This document shows positions 13,867 to 20,249 of a stretch of 20,249 nucleotides of DNA, in pieces. The notes beneath the pieces were generated by a model. It had not been told where the DNA came from and did no database searches. It worked only from the letters and a program-made list of their open reading frames with translations. The first letter of the stretch is position 1, and the number at the start of each line of letters is the position of its first letter. The stretch is taken from assembly GCA_964478455.1 (NCBI GenBank), contig CAYZJD010000033.1:1-20249 (forward strand). The letters are read 5' to 3'. Both the position numbers and the translations under genes were made by a program. This DNA is from CAYZJD01 sp964478455 (lineage in GTDB: Bacteria > Acidobacteriota > Terriglobia > Bryobacterales > Bryobacteraceae).

Positions 13867-14607
13867 TCACCTCCCGCGCCGAACCGGCCAGTGCTTGTCC
13901 AGGTGCGCCCGCAACCGGAGGATCGCCTGCGATTTCAACTGCGAGATACGCGACAGGTGGAGCTGCATCACCTGCGCGATCTCACGGAGCGTCAGTTCTT
14001 CCTGGTAGTAGAGGCCCAGAATCTCGCGCTCCGCTTTCGGCAGGCGCTCGATCGCATCCCGGAGAATCCGCTCCAGCTCGGAGTTCTCCAAGAGCCTCGA
14101 TGGAAGTTTCTGTTCGTCATCGGAAACCATCTCCAGCAAAGTCCGGCCGCGCTCCGGCTCATATTCCAGGCTGCTCAGTGTCAGCCCTTGCGCCCCCGCC
14201 AGCCATGCGCGGTATTCTTCGAGCTCCAGTTCGAGTTCAGCGGCGATCTCCTCCTCGGTCGGCGCCCGCTGCAATCGCTGTTCAACAGCGGCCATAGCCG
14301 ACTCGATCTGCTTGGCTTTGCGCCGCTTGTCGCGCGGCGCCCAGTCCAGGCTGCGGAGGCTGTCCAGAATCGCCCCGCGGATCTTGTACTCCGCGTACGT
14401 TTTCAGCTTGACGTTCTGACCGGCATCGTAGTTGTCAATGGCGGCGATCAAGCCCAAGACTCCAGTGGAGATCAGGTCCTCGAGGCTGACGCTGACGGGC
14501 AGCCGGTCGTGAATCCGCCGGGCGATCAAGCGCACCTGTGGCAGATGCTCCAGGATCAGCCTCTCGCGATCCGCGCTTGTGCGCTCGCTGGTCGCACAGG
14601 AGTACAT
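13867..14607 (-). CDS. fliA: Flagellar sigma factor FliA (sigma-28)
   Basis: FliA directs RNA polymerase to late flagellar and chemotaxis promoters and is held inactive by FlgM. The 246-residue product has region 2 (LISTGVLGLIAAIDNYD, then KTYAEYKIRGAILDSLRSLD), region 3 (QRAPTEEEIAAELELELEEY) and region 4 with a clear helix-turn-helix (LPKAEREILGLYYQEELTLR, EIAQVMQLHLSRISQLKSQA). The KIRGAILDSLRSLDW string is typical of the FliA/WhiG group. ATG 14607 lacks a strong ribosome site and may rely on coupling to flhF, 31 bases upstream. The gene normally found between flhF and fliA, flhG, is absent. Its probable targets include the promoter at 10849-10875. Confidence 0.95.
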   Translation of the reverse strand: MYSCATSERTSADRERLILEHLPQVRLIARRIHDRLPVSVSLEDLISTGVLGLIAAIDNYDAGQNVKLKTYAEYKIRGAILDSLRSLDWAPRDKRRKAKQIESAMAAVEQRLQRAPTEEEIAAELELELEEYRAWLAGAQGLTLSSLEYEPERGRTLLEMVSDDEQKLPSRLLENSELERILRDAIERLPKAEREILGLYYQEELTLREIAQVMQLHLSRISQLKSQAILRLRAHLDKHWPVRRGR

Positions 14608-14638
14608 GGATTGCTCGCGGTGGAGCCCTCCAGTCCGC

Positions 14639-15769
14639 TCAGGCTGCCGCCGGCAGGCCGTTCCAACGGCCCTCCAGCAGGCGGCCGATCATCCATTCCT
14701 TGTCGGCCGGTTCGAGGTCTTCCGGGATCCGCTGGCCCGCAGCAAGAAACGACACCGGCTTGCCGGAGCGGAACACCGCCGTCGCAAGCTGGCCGATCGA
14801 GGCGGCCTCATCCAGCCGCGTGAACAGCAGCTTGGACGGCCCAAAGCCCTCGAACCGATCGACCGCATTGAGTAGATCGGCAGATCGGGCCGTCGCCGCC
14901 AGCACCAGATGCACGTCAATTTCACGGTGAGCGCGGAATGCGGCGGCCAGGTCGCGGGCATCCTCCAGCTCGGCCGGGCCGAATCCCGGCGTGTCGATCA
15001 GAATCAGGTCTTTCTGGCGGTGCTCCTGGAGAGCTTGTTCGAGCACCCTCGGAGTTTCGATAACCTGGAACCCGACGCCGAGGATCCCGGCATACGTTCT
15101 CAACTGTTCTGCCGCCGCCACCCGGTAGGTGTCGAGCGTGAGCAGTTGGACGGGCTGACGGCACTGGAGACCGTACCGCACGGCCAGCTTGACGAGCGTG
15201 GTGGTCTTACCGGCTCCCGGCGGGCCGATGAGCCCGGTAATTCGCGGTTTCCAACCGGGACGTCCGATCGACGGGTCCACCGGCAGCCGGTCCGCCAGTT
15301 CTGCGGCCGCGGTCGGCCACAAACCTCCAGAAGCGGCTGGCGCTTCCTCGCAATCAGGCGAACCCGGCGAACCCCCCGGCAGCCGAGCCTGGACATTCTC
15401 CAGGACCTGCCCGCAGAGGTCCGGATCCATTTCCGCCTCGGCCAGGGTGGCCGCCAAGCTGTCGAAGCCCTCATCGTTTACTCGCCGGTTCCAACCCGCC
15501 GCACTCGATCGCCAAATCATGCGTCGAAGCTGCTCGATCTGGCGGCGGAGCTGCGCCAGTTCCCTGGCCACCGGATCAGGTGGCGTGGCTGGCTCGGACC
15601 GGCCACCGTCTGCGGGCAGCAGGGCCACTACGACCTCGTGCTCGCCGAGATGGCGCGCCTCCGGCGGGGCCGGCCGGGAGTGCACGATCACCGCCTCCGG
15701 CCCCATCTCCCGGCGAGCGTGCTCGATCGCTCCGGTCACAGTCGCCGCGAAAAATGAACGCAAGTGCAT
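14639..15769 (-). CDS. flhF: Flagellar biosynthesis GTPase FlhF
   Basis: FlhF is an SRP-family GTPase that helps set where and how many flagella form. The 376-residue protein has an N-terminal basic region with the conserved start MHLRSFFAATVTGAIEHARR, a Pro/Gly-rich linker, an N domain, and the G domain: P-loop GPPGAGKTT (182-190), LLTLDTYRVAAAEQLRTYAG, DTPGFG (259-264) and TRLDEA near 317, in place of the more usual TKLDE. It ends with the typical IPEDLEPADKEWMIGRLL. It follows flhA after 42 bases. FlhF activity is normally stimulated by FlhG, which is not encoded next to it here. Confidence 0.95.
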   Translation of the reverse strand: MHLRSFFAATVTGAIEHARREMGPEAVIVHSRPAPPEARHLGEHEVVVALLPADGGRSEPATPPDPVARELAQLRRQIEQLRRMIWRSSAAGWNRRVNDEGFDSLAATLAEAEMDPDLCGQVLENVQARLPGGSPGSPDCEEAPAASGGLWPTAAAELADRLPVDPSIGRPGWKPRITGLIGPPGAGKTTTLVKLAVRYGLQCRQPVQLLTLDTYRVAAAEQLRTYAGILGVGFQVIETPRVLEQALQEHRQKDLILIDTPGFGPAELEDARDLAAAFRAHREIDVHLVLAATARSADLLNAVDRFEGFGPSKLLFTRLDEAASIGQLATAVFRSGKPVSFLAAGQRIPEDLEPADKEWMIGRLLEGRWNGLPAAA

Positions 15770-15811
15770 GGCTTGTCTTTCAACCTCTCTTTCGTCACCC
15801 GGGCTCCGCCG

Positions 15812-17862
15812 TCACTGAACCACCCCCAAGGAGACGACTTTCACCCCTGGGGGCACCTCGCTGTGCGCCAGGAACGCTACGCTTGGCAGTGCGGTCTCCG
15901 CGATCTGGCGCAGGAAATATCGCGCTCCCGAGCTGGTCAGGACCGCAACCGGCGCCGCCGATGCCCCCAGCTTCGCTTCGAGCCGCTTGAGCACGTCGCG
16001 GACCACCTGCGGCGGCGCGGTCAGGTGGCTCGAATGCTCGCCGTGCTCCACGGCCGATTCGATGAGTTCTTCCATCGCGTTATCTGTAATGAACACAGGT
16101 AGATCTCCGGCGGACTTCAAGTGAGACTTCACCACTGTGCGGCGGATCGCCTGACGCACAAACTCCGTCAGCAGCACCGGATTTCTAGTCACCGCCGCCG
16201 CCTCGCCGAGCGCGTCCAGGATCGACACGGCGTCCCGGATCGACACGCGTTCACGCAGGAGGTTTTGCAGGACTCGCTGGACGGTGGTGAGCGGCAGCAG
16301 CTTGGGTATCAGGTCCTCGACCAGTTTTGGGCTGTCCACCGCCACCCGGTCCAGTAGCTTCTTGGCATCCTGCCGCGAAAACAACTCGTGCGCCTGGCGG
16401 CGGATCACTTCGGCCAGGTGTGTTCCAAGCACACTGGCCGAGTCCACGACGGTGTAACCGGCGGCTCGCGCCCGCTCCGCACGTTCCGAGGCGATCCACC
16501 ATGCGGGCAAGCCAAAGGCAGGCTCGCGCGTCGGCCGTCCTTCGAGCGACGGATCGGGCGCGCTGGTCGGAATCGCCAGCTCGCATCCCTGTGGCAATTC
16601 GTAGCGGGCGATCCGCTCGCCCTTGAGCAGGATCGCGTACTCGCGTGCGCCGAGCGTGAGGTTGTCGGTCACCCGCACCGGCGGCAAGATAAAACCCAGC
16701 TCGGTCGCCAGTTGTTTGCGCATGCTTGCGATGCGCCTGAGCAGCGGCGAGTCTTGTCCGCCTTCGACCAGCTTCACCAGCCCAAGGCCCACCTCGACAG
16801 AGAGCGGCTCGACTTTGAGTAGGGCCTCGAGACTTTCCCTGGCCGGAGCCGTTTTCACCGCCGCCGGCTTTTCGGCCTCGCGGATCCGCTTGCGCATTCT
16901 CCAGGCGGCGGTTCCGACGCCTCCGCCCAGCAGCAGGAAGGGCAAGGAGGGCAATCCGGGGAACGCGGCCAGCGCCACGAGCACCCCGCTGGCGAGGAGC
17001 AATGGTTCGGCGGCACCGAAGATCTGCCGGCGGAACTCCACTCCGAGCCTCGCTTCCCCGCTGGCGCGGGTGACGATGAGGCCGCCCGAAATGGAGATCA
17101 TCAGCGCGGGAATCACCGTAACCAGACCGTCGCCGATGGTTAGGACGGTGTAGGTTTCGAGCGCTCTTCTCAGGTCCATGCCGTGCTGGAGCACGCCGAT
17201 GAGAAAGCCGGCGAGGATGTTGATGCCGGTGATCAGAACGCTGGCCACCGCGTCGCGCTGCGTGAACCGCGAAGCGCCGTCCATGGCGCCGTAGAACTCG
17301 GCTTCGGCGGCAAGGCGTTTGCGCCGCTCGCGCGCCTCGGCTTCGTCGATCAGCCCGGCGTTAAGGTCGGAGTCGATCGACATCTGCTTGCCCGGCAGCG
17401 CATCGAGCGTGAAGCGCGCGGTGACCTCGGAGATGCGCACGGCGCCGTGATTGATCACCACGTACTGAATGGCGATCAGCACCAGNNNNNNNNNNCCACG
17501 AAACTGCCGAAGGCTTCGATGACCCTCCCGGCAGCCGCGGTGCCGGTGTTGCCGTCGAGAAGGATGAGCCGGCTGGAGGAGATGTTCAGCGCCAGCCGGA
17601 ACAGCGTTAGCGGCAGCAGGGTGGTGGGAAAGACGCTGAAGTCCACCGGGCGCTGGATGTAGATAGCGGTCATCATGACGATGACCGACATCAGGATGTC
17701 GGCCACGATCAGGACGTCCAGAAGCGCCGCCGGCATCGGCACGATCAGGGCGAGAACGATTGCGAGCACCGCCAGCGGCACACCCAGCTCGCCGAGCGTC
17801 GCCAGCGGCAGCCGCCCGGCCGCCCTCCACCCCGCACCAGCCGCTATTGCCTTGGCCTGCAC
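15812..17862 (-). CDS. flhA: Flagellar export gate protein FlhA (interrupted by short gap)
   Basis: FlhA is the largest export-gate component: an N-terminal membrane domain of about eight helices and a cytosolic ring that docks chaperone-substrate complexes. Visible are the helices from LGVPLAVLAIVLALIVP on, TLFRLALNISSSRLIL, the family signature RISEVTARFTLDALPGKQMS with IDSDLNAG, and the cytosolic part with VRVTDNLTLGAREYAILLKG and RVLQNLLRERVSIRDAVSIL. Ten Ns at 17486-17495 break the frame within a membrane helix. Compared with the family, about 12 residues are missing. GTG 17862 is chosen because GGAGG lies five bases ahead; GTG 17874 has none. It follows flhB closely. With the gap restored the protein is about 690 residues, normal for FlhA. 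Confidence 0.95.
17486..17495. other. 10-N assembly gap in flhA
   Basis: The gap interrupts FlhA between EAFGSFV and LVLIAIQYVV. Family consensus places a segment like VGGNYVVGLVVF here, so roughly 35 bases are missing. The flanking codons require a missing length of 2 modulo 3, which ten Ns do not satisfy, so the apparent frameshift is artificial. Confidence 0.85.
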
Positions 17863-17881
17863 CGTTTCCTCCACGAACCCG

Positions 17882-18949
17882 CTACGCGCCTGGAAGCCGG
17901 CCGCGCATCAGCCGGTGGATGTACGCCAGGATTTCCGCCACCGCGCGATAGAACTGGGCCGGTATTTCCTGGCCCACTTCCACCGCTTTGTAAAGCGCCT
18001 GCGCCAGCGGCGCGTTCTCGACGACGGGAATATGATTCTCGACGGCCAGTTCGCGGATGCGCCGCGCCAGGTAGTTCTTGCCCTTCGCCACCACAACCGG
18101 CGCACCCATCGACTCCATCCGGTAGCGAAGCGCGACCGCGTAATGGGCCGGGTTGACGACGACCGCCGTCGCCGACGGCACCTGGCGGATCATCCGCCGG
18201 CGCAGCAGTTCGCGCTGGAGCCGCCGCACACGCCCCTTCATCTGCGGGTTTCCTTCGAGTTCCTTGGCCTCCTCGCGGACCTCGTGTTTGGTCATTCTCA
18301 AATCCTGGAAGTAACGCCGCCGCTGGCGCACAAGGTCCACCGCGCCCAGCACCAGGAATCCACCGGTGGCCTTCCACAGCAATCCCTGGATCGACCGGGC
18401 GACCGTAGAGGCGCCGGCAGCGACGTCCGCCAGGGGGAGCGCCACGTACGCCGCCAGTTGATCCTCGGCCGTCACCCACACCGCGGCCACAAACAGCGGG
18501 AGCATCACGAGCGCCTTCAGGAAGCCCGACACGTTCTGCCGGAACTGGTCCCGCAGGCGGGCGCTCGGGCTGAACCGGCGGGCATCCGGCGCCAGCCGCT
18601 TCAAGCTAAAGCCGAGCTTCGTCGTCGCCAGGTGCACAGCCAAGCCTGCCAGCACCAGCGCCGCGCCGGCCGCCGCCAGCGGGCCCAGCGCTTCGCGCAG
18701 CACCACGTGGAACAGCGCCAGCACATCGCCTGCTTTCAGGTCCTCGGTGAACGCACGGCGAAGCAACCATGCGGTGAGGCGGTTATTGCGCGCCATCCAG
18801 GCCGCGCCCCATGCGCCCAGCATGGCCACGAAGACGGCAAACTGCACGGAGCCGACGAACTCGCGCGAGACCGGAAACTGCCCTTCGCGCCGCGCCTTGT
18901 CGATGCGCCGCGGCGTTGCTCGCTCGGTACGCTGGTCCCTGTCCGCCAT
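17882..18949 (-). CDS. flhB: Flagellar export switch protein FlhB
   Basis: FlhB sits beside FlhA and switches export from hook to filament substrates. The 355-residue protein has the typical start (MADRDQRTERATPRRIDKAR then EGQFPVSRE), four hydrophobic segments, RMTKHEVREEAKELEGNP, and the cytosolic autocleavage region. The cleavage motif reads NPAH (VVVNPAHYAVALRY) instead of the near-universal NPTH; Asn and Pro are kept. Downstream residues (APVVVAKGKNYLARRIRELA, IPVVENAPLAQALYK) are standard. GAGG lies seven bases before ATG 18949. It follows fliR by 15 bases. The Thr-to-Ala change is clear in the DNA (AAC CCG GCC CAT). Confidence 0.95.
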   Translation of the reverse strand: MADRDQRTERATPRRIDKARREGQFPVSREFVGSVQFAVFVAMLGAWGAAWMARNNRLTAWLLRRAFTEDLKAGDVLALFHVVLREALGPLAAAGAALVLAGLAVHLATTKLGFSLKRLAPDARRFSPSARLRDQFRQNVSGFLKALVMLPLFVAAVWVTAEDQLAAYVALPLADVAAGASTVARSIQGLLWKATGGFLVLGAVDLVRQRRRYFQDLRMTKHEVREEAKELEGNPQMKGRVRRLQRELLRRRMIRQVPSATAVVVNPAHYAVALRYRMESMGAPVVVAKGKNYLARRIRELAVENHIPVVENAPLAQALYKAVEVGQEIPAQFYRAVAEILAYIHRLMRGRLPGA

Positions 18950-18964
18950 CGAGGGCCCTCGGTC

Positions 18965-19744
18965 TCAGCCGCCCGCCAGGCCGAGCAGCGCACGCACCAT
19001 CGCGAGCGCTTGCCGCCAGTAGCCCCGCGCCACCTCCGGCAAAAGGACGGAGGTCCACGCGAGCACCGCCAGCGCCGCCAGCATCTTCACCGGAAACGAG
19101 ATCGTGAGAAGCTGCAACTGAGCGTGAAGGCGTCCGAGCAGCGCCAGGGCGATATCCACCAGCACCAGCAACGCGACCGCGGGCATTGCCAGGCGCATGC
19201 CGGCTGCGAACATTCCTGCACCGAGCCGCACGACCGCCTCACCGGCCGCCGCCGGGGGAGTCCAAGCCCCGGGCGGATTCATTTCGAGACTCTGGGCGAT
19301 GGCGCGCAACACCTGTCCATCCAGCCCCAGCGCGAAAAACAGAAGCCCGGCAGCAAGCTGGGCGAACACGAGCAGCACGCCCGAGTCGGCCTGGGTCTGC
19401 GGGTCAATCATCGAGGCGTATGAGTAACCTGCCTGGAGGCCCACGACCTGGGCCGCCATGACGAACGATTCAGTGAAGAACTGCACCGCCAGACCGAGGG
19501 CCAGTCCCAGGGCGGCCTCGAGGATGAGCCACCCGGCAAGCTGGCCCGCTCCCGGGGCCGCCGCAAGCCGCGGCCACTGAGGCGCCAGTGACAGAGCGAT
19601 GCCGAGGGCCAGCATTACCCGCACCATCTCCGGGCCGTTGCGCACACCAGGCAGCGGGACGAAGACGAACACTCCGGCCACGCGCGCCAGGACCAACAGG
19701 AAGCCGTAGAGCGCGCCGACCGGCAGTATCACCTCAGCGCGCAT
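18965..19744 (-). CDS. fliR: Flagellar export gate protein FliR
   Basis: FliR is part of the FliP5-FliQ4-FliR1 export channel. The product of about 259 residues is strongly hydrophobic with about six membrane helices. It includes LARVAGVFVFVPLPGVRNGP and GWLILEAALGLALGLAVQFF, with VGLQAGYSYASMIDPQTQAD, the characteristic Q..G...... mid-region with a D-P motif. Near the end is ISFPVKMLAALAVLAWTSVL. Length is normal. ATG 19744 overlaps the fliQ stop by 11 bases; a TTG at 19753 is an alternative. Confidence 0.95.
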   Translation of the reverse strand: MRAEVILPVGALYGFLLVLARVAGVFVFVPLPGVRNGPEMVRVMLALGIALSLAPQWPRLAAAPGAGQLAGWLILEAALGLALGLAVQFFTESFVMAAQVVGLQAGYSYASMIDPQTQADSGVLLVFAQLAAGLLFFALGLDGQVLRAIAQSLEMNPPGAWTPPAAAGEAVVRLGAGMFAAGMRLAMPAVALLVLVDIALALLGRLHAQLQLLTISFPVKMLAALAVLAWTSVLLPEVARGYWRQALAMVRALLGLAGG

Positions 19745-20003
19745 ACCGGCCAAGGTCCCCCAGAATCGAGGCGGTGTAGGCGGTCATTCTCTGAAGCATC
19801 CATGGCGCGGCCAGAACGAGCGCTACCAGGAAAGCGGCCAGGCGCGGAATCGTGTTAAACGCCGAATCCTGGATCGCGGTAACAATCTGCACCAGGCTGA
19901 TGACAATGCCGGCCACGAATCCGGCGGCGAGCAGCGGCGCGCCGACCCAGAAGGCGGTCCAGAGCGCCTGGCGCACCGTTTCAATCACGAATTCAGGAGT
20001 CAA
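19734..20003 (-). CDS. fliQ: Flagellar export gate protein FliQ
   Basis: FliQ is a small two-helix subunit of the export channel. The 89-residue product starts MTPEFVIETVRQALWTAFWV, as in the family, followed by the conserved LVQIVTAIQDSAFNTIPRL, and a second helix AAFLVALVLAAPWML. The start codon is TTG (20003), supported by the family-typical N-terminus and by GAGG seven bases upstream. It overlaps fliR. Confidence 0.95.
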   Translation of the reverse strand: MTPEFVIETVRQALWTAFWVGAPLLAAGFVAGIVISLVQIVTAIQDSAFNTIPRLAAFLVALVLAAPWMLQRMTAYTASILGDLGRYAR

Positions 20004-20023
20004 TCAGCCACCTCGGCTTTCTT

Positions 20024-20041
20024 GCCGCCCGACCGGGCGGC
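20024..20041. other. Intercistronic GC hairpin between fliP and fliQ
   Basis: GCCGCCC-GACC-GGGCGGC is a perfect 7-bp stem with a four-base loop, inside the 84-base fliP-fliQ spacer. No T-tract follows on the minus strand, so a role in mRNA processing or stability is more likely than termination. Confidence 0.4.
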
Positions 20042-20087
20042 GTCTGGGATCCGGTGACGAGTCCATGGCTCATGGCGCCCCCGCCAC

Positions 20088-20249
20088 TCAGGTATAGAAA
20101 CTGCGCATCAGCGAGCCGACGACAAGGTTCCAGCCGTCCACCAGGACGAACAGGAGGATCTTGAACGGCGCCGAGATCATCACCGGCGGCAACTGGATCA
20201 TGCCGATCGAAAGGACGACGCTGGCCACCACCAGATCGATGACCAGGAA
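20088..20249 (-). CDS. fliP: Flagellar export gate protein FliP, C-terminal fragment
   Basis: Only the last 53 codons lie in the window; the gene runs off the right edge. The fragment reads FLVIDLVVASVVLSIGMIQL, then PPVMISAPFKILLFVLVDGW, then NLVVGSLMRSFYT and TGA. This is the conserved FliP C-terminus (LPP.MIS.PFK..LFVLVDGW..). FliP forms the pentameric core of the export channel and here heads the fliP-fliQ-fliR-flhB-flhA order. Confidence 0.95.
   Translation of the reverse strand, partial: FLVIDLVVASVVLSIGMIQLPPVMISAPFKILLFVLVDGWNLVVGSLMRSFYT

Noticed and set aside
12858..13870. fliN as a pseudogene or two genes
   Set aside because: The frame break comes only from the N run and its duplicated flank; collapsing gives one intact frame.
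17675..19423. 582-codon plus-strand frame opposite flhB and fliR
   Set aside because: The minus strand there encodes clear FlhB and FliR; the plus frame is His/Arg/Gln-rich with no domain and is a shadow.

Overview
The window is one dense bacterial motility locus of about 20 kb. GC content is high throughout, and the sequence is draft or metagenome-style, with two runs of N inside genes. The mix of genes is suggestive of an Acidobacteriota lineage of the Solibacter/Bryobacter type: a CheW-CheA-CheR-CheD-CheY-CheX-CheB cluster, a compact flagellar export operon carrying fliA, and several intergenic palindromic repeats. That placement is an inference from gene content and repeat style, not something proven here.

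Layout. (1) Positions 1-1417 are gene-poor accessory sequence. They hold one arginine-rich, cysteine-rich small ORF, a stretch with imperfect palindromes, and a 117-bp element bounded by 16-bp perfect inverted repeats. (2) Positions 1418-7433 (+) are a tightly overlapping chemotaxis operon: cheW, cheA, cheR, cheD, cheY, cheX, cheB. (3) A bipartite palindromic repeat at 7403-7470 separates it from the converging flagellar filament-junction operon on the minus strand, flgM-flgN-flgK-flgL (10803 down to 7476). That operon has a near-perfect sigma-28 promoter in front of flgM and two dispersed-repeat copies between flgN and flgK. (4) Positions 10940-12337 (+) encode a sigma-54 activator with a degenerate receiver domain, divergent from flgM. 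(5) Positions 12401-20249 (-) are the flagellar export and regulatory operon, read as fliP (partial), fliQ, fliR, flhB, flhA, flhF, fliA (sigma-28), a FliN/FliY-type switch protein, and a small membrane protein resembling SwrB/DUF2802 proteins.

How it works together. FliPQR-FlhB-FlhA form the export gate. FlhF is a GTPase that usually sets flagellar placement. FliA drives late genes, and FlgM is its exported anti-sigma factor. FlgN is the probable chaperone for the hook-filament junction proteins FlgK and FlgL. The NtrC-type regulator probably switches on earlier sigma-54 flagellar genes. The Che proteins control motor switching: CheA/CheW signal, CheR/CheB/CheD adapt receptors, CheY is the output, and CheX removes its phosphate. 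No receptor (MCP) gene and no CheC are in the window.

Most notable points: a 55-bp duplication flanking the 100-N gap which, once collapsed, restores an intact fliN; a repeat family whose two longest copies have conserved cores but copy-specific terminal inverted repeats; FlhB with NPAH in place of NPTH; no flhG between flhF and fliA; a pseudo-receiver sigma-54 regulator; and a CheA with an extra helical N-terminal region. I see no wholly new system. The novelty lies in the repeats and in the variant residues and architectures.
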